The notes below the pieces were generated by a model that worked only from the letters and a program-made list of their open reading frames with translations, ran no database searches and was not told where the DNA came from. This document shows, piece after piece, positions 34,030 to 45,828 of a DNA stretch of 64,000 bases. The stretch's first letter is position 1, and each line of letters starts with the position of its first letter. Made by a program: the position numbers and the translations under genes. The DNA lies in NCBI GenBank assembly GCA_030770535.1, contig JASVEC010000047.1, positions 186,001-250,000 on the forward strand. Reading direction: 5' to 3'. The stretch comes from Batkoa obscura. Its lineage: Eukaryota > Entomophthoromycota > Entomophthoromycetes > Entomophthorales > Batkoaceae.

Positions 34030-35230
34030 AAGCTAAGGAAAAGCTGGAAAATTGATCAAGTCAACTTCACCTACTTTAGACCTAGGTAAATTTAATTTGC
34101 TAAAGTCAAAATCCACTTCATACAACGCAACTTAAGAGTGAAAAAGAGTGAGTATAATATAATTGCCAGAAATTTGGTCATTTGAGGATAATTTGATATA
34201 AAAGGAGTGGATCGCTCATAAGCCTGTAACAATCATAAATGCTTGGAGCAGAGAGAGAAAATAAGAGAAAGAAAAAAGTAACTGAGGATAGCCAGACTCC
34301 GAAGATATAAAGGAATAATGAGGGCAGTTAAGGCAAAGTGCGGCTTTGTTCGAAAATATCTGGATCAAATTGCAAAATACAAACCTGTGGTCAGCCTTTG
34401 ACTCTATTACGTTACACAAAAGGCATTCATTTCTGAAGTCTGGAACAGAATGGGCCAGATCCGCTTTAGTTTCAAAAGTACCCGAGTTAAATATTCATAC
34501 AAAAGAGATCAATCTAGGGTTAAGAAATTTAGTGACTGAGAGGGCATGGGGATTAAAGTCAGTGAGGTTTTTAGGCAATAGGAAGTAAAATCAATATGAT
34601 TTATTTGACACTTGAGGCAATTCATCAACGATTTTTTTAAACCAGTACACTGAGAAAGATCCTTTAATGAGTGGACGTCAGCATTTTACCAGATTATTGA
34701 AGAAAGGAACCAAATTGGTCTTTCTAAAGACAAGGCTCTCTTTGGCAAGAAATCCTTTGATTGTTAAAGGGTCATGAATGTGGCTAGATATTAGTTTCTT
34801 AATTGGAACCCATATATTAAATTGTTTAAATAGCCTAATGAATGGTTTAGAAGAGAAATGAGGCTAACAAATACTGGATCCAAAGAGCTCATATCTGATT
34901 GTCCTTTAGTAGTAAATAAGTTACCTAACTTTATATCTGATAGACCAGTGGTGTTCCACATGAAAGAGTTCAGAGCTTTTTTAATTTGTTTGAGAAAATA
35001 AGTGGAAACAAAGCTCAAATGTAAAGGGAACCAAAGTACTGAAAGGGTAGCAGTATTTACTAATAGTTTTAACTTTAATAAAAACATTATTAATTTTATA
35101 GTTGGCTGGCTTAGATTCCACTTTAGAGACCTCAGTTTCTGGTACTGATGCAAAAGTTATACCTTTGGACGAAATCAATATACCCGGATGCTGGATAGTG
35201 GCACCAAGACGGGAAAGTCTTTAATTGCTT
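34030..35230 (-). mobile_element. LINE (non-LTR retrotransposon) relic, 3' part
   Basis: Minus-strand frames carry the C-terminal part of a LINE reverse transcriptase: LSFVSTYFLKQIKKALNSFM followed by W and a basic strand is the usual thumb region (FLKQI...F.W), then a region ending in PFSVYWFKKIVDELP-like and CLNCPH-like sequence. It is split over several frames and has no 5' half, so it is a dead, 5'-truncated copy. No poly(A) tail or target duplication found. The clade is not determined. Confidence 0.5.
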
Positions 35231-35516
35231 TCTATTCTAATTAATATAATGCTTTTGCTTTAAAATTTTGGTTACGAGTAGTAATTAAAGCTCTAGATCC
35301 CATAAACCAATTATTTCTCTTCTTTACCTATCCTTACTTGAACACTTACCCAACTTTCCTTTACCTTTTCTTTGGTATTTTCTTTTACTAAGACATTTGA
35401 GAATCTGAATCGTATATGATTTTGAAAATATCCTAATATTTTTGTACTAAAGTATTTGGCTCTAAGTACTAAGGAGCTCTATTTTTTAAATAAAATCATG
35501 TATGCAATTAATTCAA

Positions 35517-35620
35517 TATGGTGATTTATTTTATTGCTTAAGGATTCTACCAACAATCTTTACACTCAAATAGCGCTTAAAAATGGAAAAGTAACAAAGC
35601 CAAAAAGACATCCTCATATG
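35517..35620 (-). repeat. foldback repeat copy, degraded start
   Basis: ATATGGTGATTTATTTT to ACATCCTCATAT, core CAAATAGCGCTTAAAA intact. Confidence 0.75.
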
Positions 35621-35760
35621 GTGATTGGATTTTAAACTTAATCTAGTATTGTAATAAAAAAACCATAAATATACCAATAATTATAAACTACTAGGTAGAT
35701 AATTTATTGAAGCACAGGTTAGCACTATAACTTTTTAGTAGCTCTTTTAGTCTAAATAAC

Positions 35761-35868
35761 ATATGGGGATGTATTTTTGTATTTAATAATTTTACTAATA
35801 ATTTTTCCATGTAAACAACGCTTAAAAGATGGAAAAAGTAATGAAGCAAAAAAAAACATCCCCATATG
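35761..35868 (-). repeat. foldback repeat copy
   Basis: ATATGGGGATGTATTTTTG to ACATCCCCATAT. A further partial start (ATGGGGATATTTTTT) abuts the right end. Confidence 0.88.
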
Positions 35869-36069
35869 GGGATATTTTTTAATAGTTGTAATAAAGTATA
35901 AAGAGTAATAAAATTTGACTTTAACAATAAATAAAAACAAATAAAATAAAGATATAAATCAATCTAAAATGAACCTCCCAACAATCAATAAAATCAATAA
36001 TGGACTCACTATATACATGTTCGATATATAAAATGATATCAGAGCTTATCTTACATGATAATTAGAAGT

Positions 36070-36560
36070 TATACTCAAAAACATACCTGAAATTTGATTC
36101 GTTCATTTCATCTCTAGTTCCTGGCTTTCCTATTATTTTATATCCTTGGTATCGTTGTTAAATTTTATGCAGACTATAACCTATTTTTTATTTATGACTG
36201 AAGGATTAATTTATCTGGTTTTATTATTGCTTTATTTTTCACTTTCTTCCCATAATATAGCCAAAAATTAGGAAATATATTGATAGTTTCGCTTTATAGC
36301 TATTTAGTATGGGCTATGTTAGCTGTTTTTGTTAATAACCAAGCGATCGACTTGATAATGACTATGATTTTAAGTACTATAGCTGAAATATTTATTAACA
36401 ACATACAGACATTAATATAAGTCACAGTGCATATATTAATTGTTAACTATTTTTTAAGATTTTATTAGATTAACCAATAGCTTTCAGTACTATTTATGAT
36501 TAGGTTACCCTTACTTTATTAATCTCCATATGGCTTTTATTGTAAATTAAGCTATTTTAT
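36070..36560 (+). pseudogene. decayed DUF4203 gene
   Basis: Plus-strand segments match the sub-family at 42853 and 53083: FVHFISSSWLSYYFISLVSL aligns with its second helix, and SYLVWAMLAVFVNNQAIDLI with GYLIWAIFFAFVTNKLISLI. The frame changes at least once and stops interrupt it; the C-terminal third is unrecognisable. It is the only member of the 30-54 kb cluster on the plus strand. Confidence 0.7.
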
Positions 36561-36891
36561 TATTATTTTTATTTTACTCTTCTCCAACTAAACATATTAA
36601 GATGGTTCTATTCATTTTAACATTCCAATCTTGTTTTTTGTTTTTTTCATACATAACAGTAATCAATCTAATTCTATTTAGATATCATTTTAGGCTAAAG
36701 AGGACAAATAGCTATTCTTAGTACTCACTAAATCCTTAATATAAGAAAGGATATAGGTAACACCTTACGTTTAATGTATATTTCACTATACAGCTCACAG
36801 TATGGGTAAAACTAATTATATACTCATTACTCTTTTGAATTTTTTACCTTGTGATTCATTAAAGTATGGACATAAAAATAATAATAAGCAT

Positions 36892-36994
36892 TTGGGGATG
36901 TTTTTTTTGGCTTCATTACTTTTTCCACCTTTTAAGCGCTATTTGAGTGGAAAAATTGCTAGTAAAATTCTTAAATACAAAAACACATCCCCAT
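36892..36994 (+). repeat. foldback repeat copy
   Basis: TTTGGGGATGTTTTTTTTGG to ACATCCCCATTT; very close to consensus. Confidence 0.9.
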
Positions 36995-37290
36995 TTACTT
37001 TATTTTATTTGGTATTTTATTTTTATGATTTTGTATAAAAAATTACTAAATACCTGTACTCAATTATCTTGTACTTAAATATTAAATGAAAACTAATAAT
37101 CTATTAATACTACAAAGCTCTATATTAGCTAACCTATTCACTCCTAAATTAAAAAAAGGAGTACCAAAAAGCTTAAGGGAGAAAAAAAGTCCAAAGTATA
37201 AATATAATCAAAATTCAGCTATTTGATTCACTTTTAGAAGAAATATTAAATTGATGACAAAGCAATTTCAAAGTATTCTAATGGTGCGTT

Positions 37291-37954
37291 TAAACAAGCA
37301 GAACCTATAGATGAAGCAGAGTTATCAAACCATGTCAAAGATACTTAAGAAACAGTTGAAGTAAAAAAGTTTCAAGTTAAGAATATAAATTAGCTGTTAT
37401 AAGATATATAGTAAATTATTAAAAAGCTATTTATATAGTAAAGTATTAACTTTTAAGTTATAAAACAACCATCAAAATAATCATTACATACAATGAAATT
37501 ACGATATACCCAGTTAATTGAAGCTGCCCCAACAAACTTTAAAAAATTTAATGAAGTTACTTTAGAAGTTACTAGTATAAGAGATTGGGAATCATATATA
37601 AAATTTAGATACTTAAACTTATTTATTTAGGTTTGTATGTTAATAAGTAACTCATTCAATTAAGCCTTTATAATTGACTTATTTATTTTTATTGCTTTAT
37701 ATACTCAAAATAGGTAGAGTTTTGAACATTGAGTTTTTATTCAATTATTGTTTAAAGTAAGGCTGTGTGTGTTACTATAAAAGTAGTTTTAAAACACCCA
37801 ATCTTAGTAATTTTAGTTAATAAATTATTATATTTTATTAACAAAAGAAACAATTGGGGGTATTTTTTTGCCTTCATCATTTTTTCTATCTTTTAAGTAC
37901 CATTTGAGTGAGAAAATTGTTAATAAAATTCTTAAACATAAAAATACATCCCCA
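37291..37954. repeat. left arm of a ~665-bp inverted duplication
   Basis: Nearly base-for-base reverse complement of 41229-41895. The spacer of about 3.3 kb holds a DUF4203 gene, two foldback repeats and a solo LTR. The arm contains a 45-codon frame (37493-37630) and the tail of another broken coding sequence. Its inner end coincides with the end of the foldback repeat at 37853-37954. Beyond the outer end, weaker similarity continues, so older related copies were made identical recently. Confidence 0.9.
37853..37954 (+). repeat. foldback repeat copy (inner edge of inverted duplication)
   Basis: AATTGGGGGTATTTTTTTG to ATACATCCCCA; identical in inverted orientation to 41229-41332. Confidence 0.88.
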
Positions 37955-38057
37955 GGTATAAAACTGATATCCATTATTATTTTTAATACGATGTAAAATA
38001 CTGAAATTTATAAAGATTCTTTGATTTTTAACGCTTTTCTATTGTTAATAATACGAA

Positions 38058-38157
38058 ATATAAAGATGTATTTTTGTCTAAAAATTTTACTAACAAATTT
38101 TCCGCTCAAATAGTGCCTAAAAAATGAAAAAAGTAATAAATAAAAAAACACCCCATA
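38058..38157 (-). repeat. foldback repeat copy, diverged
   Basis: AAAGATGTATTTTTG to ACACCCCATA, core CAAATAGTGCCTAAAA. Confidence 0.75.
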
Positions 38158-38456
38158 AATTGTAATTATGGATAATATTGCTTTGATACAAATTATTATC
38201 AACTTGAATTATTAAACAGGATTAATGTATTGTAATTAATTATGAAAATTAAAAATCAAAGTGACACTCACTATTAGCAACAGAACAAATTAATTTCAAA
38301 TTATGAAACTTCTAAATAAATCCCAAAGAACCAAAAGAACTTGTGTAATAAATTAAATCAATTAATTTGTTACATTACCAAATTGAAAATAAATATTTAT
38401 GAAAAATAAAAAATAGTTTAATTTATGGATTATATTATATTATCAAAATATAATTA

Positions 38457-39278
38457 TTAAATGGGGTTATACGCAGGAGTCTTTTTCAAAAGGATATCAT
38501 GCTGTGACATAACCTCTGGTTTTCTTTCATAAGTGAATAAGTGATAGATACCGAAAACAACGGTAACTACAATGTATACAGCTAAGGTAGATATGGAAAT
38601 AATTTTACTATATTTATCTTCACCTTCAATACCATGTGGACTTAAATAAACAGCACCTGTAAAGATAAGTCGATAGCCATTAGAAAATAAGAAACCACCA
38701 GTAATAGCCGATGTTAGTACTTCAAACAAACGTTTAAAGAAACCGCATAAAATAGCAACAATAATACCAAGGCCTATTGTTAAACATATAATTGCAATGG
38801 GATTCCCAATAGCAACACCAATAGATAATCCAATCATCATACCACAAGCTAAACCCACTAAAACAATACCCACTTTACCATAAATAGCAGAAATAATACC
38901 GACCAGCAGACCAATACCAAGTGAAGTAGATAAACATATAATAAACTTAGTTCCTATGCCAGCAAACGGATCTTCCATTTCAAATAATTTAGGATCATTT
39001 AATATAGGCGAAATCTTAGTAAACCAAATAATAGCTGTACCAATCATAGTTGAAATACCGCTAATAACTACTAAACCACCAAAGAAATATAATACTTTAA
39101 TCACTTTTCGATTAAATATTAAAAACATTAATCCAACTAATACTAAAAATACTCCCACTCCTACTAATACCTTGGAATAAGTTGTAAGTATATAATTTAA
39201 TGTTTGTGCAAATTTTTCAAATGCCTTTTCCCAATTCGCGCCAACGGCTTCAAGGTTAATATTATTACTATCGCTCAT
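38457..39278 (-). CDS. TMEM198-like (DUF4203) membrane protein, intronless
   Basis: 273 residues, ATG at 39278. After a polar N-terminus of about 30 residues come seven or so transmembrane helices: KVLVGVGVFLVLVGLMFLIF, VLYFFGGLVVISGISTMIG, GKVGIVLVGLACGMMIGLSI, GGFLFSNGYRLIFTGAVYL and a final helix before a charged tail (YERKPEVMSQ). It covers without interruption the regions where the 3695 and 15245 paralogues have introns. It lies between the arms of the inverted duplication. Expected in a membrane of unknown identity. Confidence 0.9.
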   Translation of the reverse strand: MSDSNNINLEAVGANWEKAFEKFAQTLNYILTTYSKVLVGVGVFLVLVGLMFLIFNRKVIKVLYFFGGLVVISGISTMIGTAIIWFTKISPILNDPKLFEMEDPFAGIGTKFIICLSTSLGIGLLVGIISAIYGKVGIVLVGLACGMMIGLSIGVAIGNPIAIICLTIGLGIIVAILCGFFKRLFEVLTSAITGGFLFSNGYRLIFTGAVYLSPHGIEGEDKYSKIISISTLAVYIVVTVVFGIYHLFTYERKPEVMSQHDILLKKTPAYNPI

Positions 39279-39945
39279 TGCTATTGTTGATTATTATTTA
39301 TTACTTCGGTGCTTCACTCGATTAAAACTTGTTTAAAGTGATTAAAATATAGAAGATTGTCAAAATCTAAAAGATTAAAAAATTGAATGCTTCTTTCGCT
39401 ATTTCGTGGGTTTTATATGTTTATTTTTTCTATTAATAATATTCACTATTTTTTGTTACTCTAAATTGGAAATGTAATAAAAAATTTAATTTATTTTTTT
39501 ACTATAATTAGTAATGTTAGAATTTATCCTTAATTTTGATTTGTTTGATTTTTATTTTTTATTGATTTTAAGTTCTTTAAAAAATAGATTATGATTTATT
39601 ATAATTAAAATATATCCCCAATTTTATTTCTATCAACACTCATTATTTACTATTTCCTAGAGTTTATTTTATTCTAATATTTTTAAGTAAATAATTTTTA
39701 AAAAATCAAAAGTTCCTAAGTTCAGTTCTTATCATAACATTAACCAATAAATACAATAAATTATTGTTATTGAATGTTATGAGTAACTAGAACCAAGTAT
39801 TAACTTATTGAAAATTTATAATAAAGTTTGTGTACTACGTTTATTAACTCATGAATAATAGATCAAAAATCAATTCTAAGGATAGCATTTTAAACAAAAT
39901 AAAACAAAATAAAACAAAAATAAAAATAACCGTAATTTTACAATA
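39279..39945. other. intergenic region
   Basis: DUF4203 promoter; ends in an A-rich (AAAACAAAAT)n tract at about 39891-39930 next to the solo LTR. Otherwise nothing seen. Confidence 0.45.
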
Positions 39946-40408
39946 TGTGGAATCTGATACTCAGTGGTTGAAGTCAAAAGCAGTCCTTGCTTAGTTGATT
40001 AGCTGTAAGTTGAAAGGTCTTAGTTTGTGTGATTAAAGTAGATTTGAATGATGAAGAATAGTATATAACATACTACGAGCCATGTAATATGGTTAGAACA
40101 GACAATACTACTGTAAAATCTACATAAAATACTATCAGAAAAATTTAGTCACTTTACTAAAGATACGAGATATCAAGAAATAATTCAGTTAGAAAGCCTC
40201 GAGTTACTATGTTCTAAAATCTCTTCTATACTCTGACAAGTATGGATATCAAAACGAGAGGATAATATTCTTTGGGATGAAGTTGGGAATTCTCATAGGA
40301 AATCAAAATAAGAGCATAGGATCGATTGTCTCGGAACTCAAGAACACAACAACTTAAGTGATTATTATGTTGTAATCACTTATGGAGCTGACAAAGCGAT
40401 ATTTCGCA
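39946..40408. mobile_element. solo LTR of an LTR retrotransposon (fossil)
   Basis: Starts TGTGGAATCTGA, ends ATTTCGCA, flanked by AATA on both sides (4-bp duplication). Homologous to 9292-9681 but about 70 bp longer. No internal region nearby. The difference between the two copies indicates old, independent insertions. Confidence 0.7.
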
Positions 40409-40451
40409 AATATCAAACAAAATAGCTCATATTCAATACATTAAAAATAGC

Positions 40452-40553
40452 AATGGGATGTATTTTTGTATTTGAGAATTTTACTAACAATTTTTCTACC
40501 CAAATAACCCTCAAAGATGGAAAAAATAATGAAGCCAAAAAAACATCCCCAAT
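40452..40553 (-). repeat. foldback repeat copy
   Basis: AATGGGATGTATTTTTG to ACATCCCCAAT; 44 bp from the solo LTR, as at 9700. Confidence 0.85.
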
Positions 40554-41228
40554 ACTAGTTTAAAATTAATTATATCAAACAATATTACTATAATTAATTT
40601 AGTAGTCGTATTAAATGTCTTAATTATTCCTATCTTGATTTCTGATTAAAATTAAGTTTTTCTCCATTTTCTTTGTTTGTGAATAAAGCTTAAGTAGCAG
40701 CTAATGTAAATTTTATTATGTAAAAAGTATAATCAATAACTTTAAAAATAGCCTTATTATTAGGTTTATTTGAATAAAAAAAGTAAAATCAAGTAAAATT
40801 AAAAAATAAAACTACATAATAAGTTAATAATTTATTCTTTTTTACCCTTACTGGACATTAAATTTTAGACTAGAAATAGTATAAAATTTTATTTGATAAA
40901 TTTTATTTTTTTATACTTTTAAATAATGATAAAATAAGCTTAAATGTTTTTATTATATTAGAAAGGTTTTATTAATATTTAAATTAATTATTATAATTTT
41001 AAAACATTCATTTTTTATATTATAACTTCTTCTATGAATAATCCTAATATGAGACTTTAGGAAATCTTTTTTGATAATAAGCTATTAATTTTTTTTATGT
41101 CTTATTGAATAATTTTACCTCATTCTGAGCTATTTTTATATGAAAATAAAACAATAACATACAATAATACAAATTCAACCAGCATTTAAGTTCACCTCAA
41201 ATTATATAAGCTATAATCCTTAAATTAA
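40554..41228. other. intergenic AT-rich stretch
   Basis: No feature seen. Confidence 0.45.
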
Positions 41229-41332
41229 TTGGGGATGTATTTTTATGTTTAAGAATTTTATTAACAATTTTCTCACTCAAATGGTACTTAAAAGATAGAA
41301 AAAATGATGAAGGCAAAAAAATACCCCCAATT
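41229..41332 (-). repeat. foldback repeat copy (inner edge of inverted duplication)
   Basis: AATTGGGGATGTATTTTTATG to ATACCCCCAATT, the inverted twin of 37853-37954. Confidence 0.88.
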
Positions 41333-41895
41333 GTTTCTTTTGTTAATAAAATATAATAATTTATTAACTAAAATTACTAAGATTGGGTGTTTTAAAACTA
41401 CTTTTATAGTAACACACACAGCCTTACTTTAAACAATAATTGAATAAAAACTCAATGTTCAAAACTCTACCTATTTTGAGTATATAAAGCAATAAAAATA
41501 AATAAGTCAATTATAAAGGCTTAATTGAATGAGTTACTTATTAACATACAAACCTAAATAAATAAGTTTAAGTATCTAAATTTTATATATGATTCCCAAT
41601 CTCTTATACTAGTAACTTCTAAAGTAACTTCATTAAATTTTTTAAAGTTTGTTGGGGCAGCTTCAATTAACTGGGTATATCGTAATTTCATTGTATGTAA
41701 TGATTATTTTGATGGTTGTTTTATAACTTAAAAGTTAATACTTTACTATATAAATAGCTTTTTAATAATTTACTATATATCTTATAACAGCTAATTTATA
41801 TTCTTAACTTGAAACTTTTTTACTTCAACTGTTTCTTAAGTATCTTTGACATGGTTTGATAACTCTGCTTCATCTATAGGTTCTGCTTGTTTAGG
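41229..41895. repeat. right arm of the inverted duplication
   Basis: Reverse complement of 37291-37954. Beyond 41895 a minus-strand coding-like stretch continues (LAIKESISTYLDDVPKQAEP) into the arm and ends at a stop, so the arm captured the 3' end of a former gene; the left arm has the same end joined to diverged sequence. Confidence 0.9.
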
Positions 41896-42684
41896 CACAT
41901 CATCTAAGTATGTTGAAATAGATTCCTTTATTGCTAAATTATTATTTTTTTCGTAAAAATAAAATCACAGAGATCTTGAATAACAATTGTATCCTTTAAT
42001 TTGAGTATCTTGTAAAAAAACAGTTTACAGATATTTAAAATTAAAATGAATGAATTAGTTAAAAAGGAGCATTGTCATTTTTAATTTTCTAAAGGGATTT
42101 ATTCTTTACTATTCGAACAAACAAAAGAATCTATTTATTCGATTTTATTTAATATTGTGAGTTGTATAGCTGAGTGGATCTCAAAATCGAAACGTTAATT
42201 ACAACTCTTATATACTCTGGACACAGCAAGCATTGAAAATAGTCATCCATTTTTTTTTAGTTTAAATTGACATTTAACTGACAGTTAAATTAATTGTATT
42301 GAAACCCATAGTTTTGGAATAGTATTATGACCAATATAGTAATAAAACAAGTATTTCTATCAATATAAGTGGGCTGGAGTATGTTAATAAAACCAAAATA
42401 ATAAGTACAATTTTATTTATAGCGTTATGTATATATTAAGGAACAGAATATTTGACTATATAAATGGTACTAAAAAAGGCTCTTTATTTAAATAATAAAA
42501 CTTTTAAATTGACTAATTATTATTTTATGTAATGGGATTTTATTAACTCTATCTATTGCTAACAATTTACATAGTAAGCAAAAGTAAAAAACAATCTTTT
42601 TTTATATAACTTATTAACAAATTGTTATACAAAAAAGAGAATCAAATATAAATATGTAAGTATTATGTATTATATATTAAACTA
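41896..42684. other. intergenic region with coding relic
   Basis: About 41837-41945 (-) has the relic named in the arm entry. The rest is AT-rich with nothing recognised. Confidence 0.35.
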
Positions 42685-42784
42685 GATGGGGATGTTTTTT
42701 TTGACTTCACTTTTTCTATTTTTTAAGCGCTATCTGAGTAGAAAAATTATTAGTAAAATTCTTAAACACAAAAATACATCCCCA
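42685..42784 (+). repeat. foldback repeat copy
   Basis: ATGGGGATGTTTTTTTTG to ATACATCCCCA. Confidence 0.88.
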
Positions 42785-42852
42785 AATGCTAAATTCATAG
42801 TAAAATCATAATAAAGGCACTAAACCGGATAATCCCTTAACTCAACGCCTTC

Positions 42853-43505
42853 TTACACCTTCTCGCGTAATCTTTCTTCTTTATACACAAAGAAAGTGGA
42901 AATCCCAAGTTTCAAAATAATAGTTACTATATAAACAGGTAAAGAAACCTTATATAAAATACTATATTTTTCTGCTAAGGTAATAGAGCTAAGAACAATC
43001 AATTGAACGCTATGTATAGACAAATAAGAACCAATCCAGACACAAGCAATAACCAACCCCTTCTCTTCATAATAAATAACTAATACTTCAGTAATAGAAG
43101 TTAAAATAATGATCATTATCAAGCTAATCAATTTATTTGTAACAAAAGCAAAAAATATAGCCCATATTAAATAACCACAAAGTGGGCCAATCAACATGTT
43201 TCCTAGAGCATCACTGCATAATGCAAAGAGAGCAAATAATAAAGATGTAAGTAAAGCAGATAAATTGATTTTCTAATCATTAATATAATACGATACATCA
43301 TCGATATAAGATTTGATTACAATACCAAGTAAAACAATGAAATAATAGAAAAACCAGAAAGTGGAAACAAAGCGGATGAATTTAATAGTAGAAACATTCT
43401 TAATAAGTAGTGATTCCGGTAATCATACAAAATATAGCTAAAATTACTTCGAATATTGAATTTGAGTACGCTACTACTTTAATCTTTTCAATTAACTAAT
43501 TTGTT
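42853..43505 (-). pseudogene. DUF4203 gene, decayed in its 5' half
   Basis: The last 114 codons are open (from an internal ATG at 43197) and contain GPLCGYLIWAIFFAFVTNKL and a closing helix KLGISTFFVYKEERL. Upstream, homology to the 53083 gene continues (STIKFIRFVSTFWFFYYFIV, then MITGITTY) but is interrupted by a stop codon shortly before 43270 and a frame change near 43410. Two lesions suggest a recent pseudogene; a short protein from 43197 is possible but would lack half the helices. Confidence 0.7.
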
Positions 43506-43939
43506 TGTTTTGTTGAATATTAAATACTGATGCTATCTATACTTTATGTTGGAGGTTTTAAGTTAAGTAATAGCTATAATCTATCTAAATTAAATAACTA
43601 CTAATAAATTTAACATGTATTAATTACTATTTGATAATTAAATGTTACAATAAGATTTTTTAATATTGTTTTGATCATATTAAATAGTAATATTCTAAAC
43701 TAAAGGTTATAATAAAATGTCTATTTATTAAATTCAATTACTATTTTAATCTCATTCAAAGATTCTTTAAACCATGATGTTCTTGAATATTAAGAACCAA
43801 TAACTTTTGTATAACAATTTGAATGTCAAATTATTATAAACAATTAAAACATCAATCAAACGTTTATAATACTTTAAAGCTAAAAAGAAGAATTCTAAGT
43901 TCCAAATAATAAAAATACTAACATTAAGTTTCTAAAAAT
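43506..43939. other. intergenic region
   Basis: No feature seen. Confidence 0.45.
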
Positions 43940-44011
43940 GGGCTCAGCTGGGAATTGAACCCAGGGCCTCTCGCACCCAAAGCGAGAATCATACCACTAG
44001 ACCACTAAGCC
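43940..44011 (-). tRNA. tRNA-Pro (anticodon TGG)
   Basis: A 72-nt cloverleaf: acceptor GGCTTAG/CTGAGCC, A box TAGTGGTCTAGTGG, anticodon arm CTCGC-TTTGGGT-GCGAG with TGG, B box GGTTCAATTCC. No intron. A run of five T follows on the minus strand as Pol III terminator. Confidence 0.95.
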
Positions 44012-44360
44012 TTATAAAGGGATTATTTTTAATGTATATAAATCTAATATTGCAAACCCTTATGTTTTTTATATTTAAATCCTAAATCCTTTTATAATAT
44101 TATTTGATAAGTATGTTAAGAAAAAAGGGTGCAAGGTAATTATATGAAATAATCTATAATAGATAAATGCATATAAGTTATGTGTTTAAAAATAGATAGG
44201 ATTTTAAAGACCATAAATTTTGAGTACCCAGCTATCATCAAAACTTTTTGTAGCTAACATTATATATAAAGATTTTATAATATTAAGTCACATACATAGG
44301 TGATATTAGACAAATAAAAACCCATTTGGGTCAATTTTTAAAATATATAAAAACTTAAAT

Positions 44361-44462
44361 AATATGAGAATGTATTTGTTTAAGAATTTTACTAACAATT
44401 TTTTCATTTGGATAGCATTTAAGAAATGGAAAAGGTGATGAAACTAGAAAAACGCCCCCAAT
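44361..44462 (-). repeat. foldback repeat copy
   Basis: ATGAGAATGTATTTG to GCCCCCAATT; about 25 bp past the 3' end of the next gene. Confidence 0.8.
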
Positions 44463-44488
44463 TGTGTCTTGGAAAAATACATACTTGG

Positions 44489-45304
44489 TTAATCGATATC
44501 AATATGGGATTTTTCTGGTCCATTATTATTGTTTTCAATTGACTCTTTTCTTTTATAAGTATAGAGATGATATAGGCCAAAACCGAGAGTAAGTACAATA
44601 TAAATGACTAAAGTAGAAATAGAGATCGATTTGGTATATGTGTCTATGTATTCAAGGTTCTCTACATTCAGATAAACAGCACCTGTGAAGATAAGTCTAT
44701 ACCCATTAGAGAAAAGAAAACCACCAACTATAGAAGCTGTAATTACTTCAAACAATCGTTTATAGAAGCCGCATAAAACACCAAGAATGATGCCTAAACC
44801 AATAGTCAAACAGCCTATAGCAATAGCATTTCCAGTAGTGACACCAATAGCCAATCCGATCATCATGCCACATGCTAAACCTACTAAAACAATACCAAAT
44901 TTACCATAGATAGCAGCTAAAATACCAATCACTAGTCCAAGTACAAGAGATACTATAAGTAAAATAATAAATGCTTTGAACACTCCCCCAAATGGATTAT
45001 CTCTTTCGAGTAGAGAAGGATCCGTAAACAAAGGTTTGACTTTATTGAAATAAATTATTATTGTACCAATTAACATTGAAATAAAACTAATGACTACTAA
45101 ACCACCAAAGAAATATAATACTTTAATTACTCTGCGACCAAATATTAAAAATACTAATCCTAACACTAATAATACTACTCCAATCCCTATTAATGCTTTA
45201 GAATAAATTTGAAGCATATTGATCAAAAACCCATAAACTTTGCTCATCATTTCAGCTACAGCCTCTGAGCTTGCATCAATACTATGATCCATATTATTAT
45301 CCAT
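44489..45304 (-). CDS. TMEM198-like (DUF4203) membrane protein, recent duplicate
   Basis: 271 residues, ATG at 45304. Seven-helix DUF4203 architecture with KFGIVLVGLACGMMIGLAIG, GIILGVLCGFYKRLFEVITA and GGFLFSNGYRLIFTGAVYL. Protein and DNA are nearly identical to 50323-51120 over about 250 residues; only the last residues differ (ESIENNNNGPEKSHIDID against ESAKNNNGDPEK). Identity also covers about 80 bp upstream of the ATG, then falls off sharply, although more distant homology extends further. Likely recent duplication or conversion. Role unknown. Confidence 0.9.
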   Translation of the reverse strand: MDNNMDHSIDASSEAVAEMMSKVYGFLINMLQIYSKALIGIGVVLLVLGLVFLIFGRRVIKVLYFFGGLVVISFISMLIGTIIIYFNKVKPLFTDPSLLERDNPFGGVFKAFIILLIVSLVLGLVIGILAAIYGKFGIVLVGLACGMMIGLAIGVTTGNAIAIGCLTIGLGIILGVLCGFYKRLFEVITASIVGGFLFSNGYRLIFTGAVYLNVENLEYIDTYTKSISISTLVIYIVLTLGFGLYHLYTYKRKESIENNNNGPEKSHIDID

Positions 45305-45723
45305 ATTTTTATTATCAATTCAGTATAATAAGTTAAACTTTATTGTTTTTATTTTTATTTAATTGACATTATTTATACATCTTTTTATATCATCTAAGTT
45401 TATTACTATTGTACTTTTTGTTTCTATATTTAATCTAGGACGACGTTTTATGTTTTTGAATTCTACATTAATAAATTAAAAATAAAGCTTATATAATGTT
45501 CCAAACATTGACCCCTAGTTTAGTTTAGTATTTATATGTTCCAAAACTACTTTGATTTAATATTAAGCTAACTTTATTGTTCTGATTTATACATAAATAA
45601 TCTAAAATATCATGGTCAAAGTTAATATTACAAAGCATCAATAGCAGATATTAAATGAAACTTTTAGATAAATATTTCAAAGTCTGATATAAACTGATTA
45701 ATATAAAAGCTCTTTCTTTGTTC

Positions 45724-45828
45724 TATGGGGATGTATTTTTTTTATTCAAGTATTTTACTAGCAATCTTTCCCCTCAAATAGCGCTTGAAAAATGGAAAAA
45801 GGAATGAAACCAAAAGAAACATCACCCT
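45724..45828 (-). repeat. foldback repeat copy with possible 8-bp target duplication
   Basis: GGGGATGTATTTTTTT to ACATCACCC; TGTTCTAT flanks both sides, the clearest candidate target duplication in the window. Confidence 0.85.

Noticed and set aside
35691-38202. Small ORFs at 35691-35940, 36802-37038 and 38008-38202
   Set aside because: Each lies mostly inside a foldback repeat copy and its shared peptide comes from the repeat.
42050-42250. Possible further LTR fragment
   Set aside because: Short likeness to the solo LTRs (TATACTCTG) but no TG...CA ends and no alignable length.
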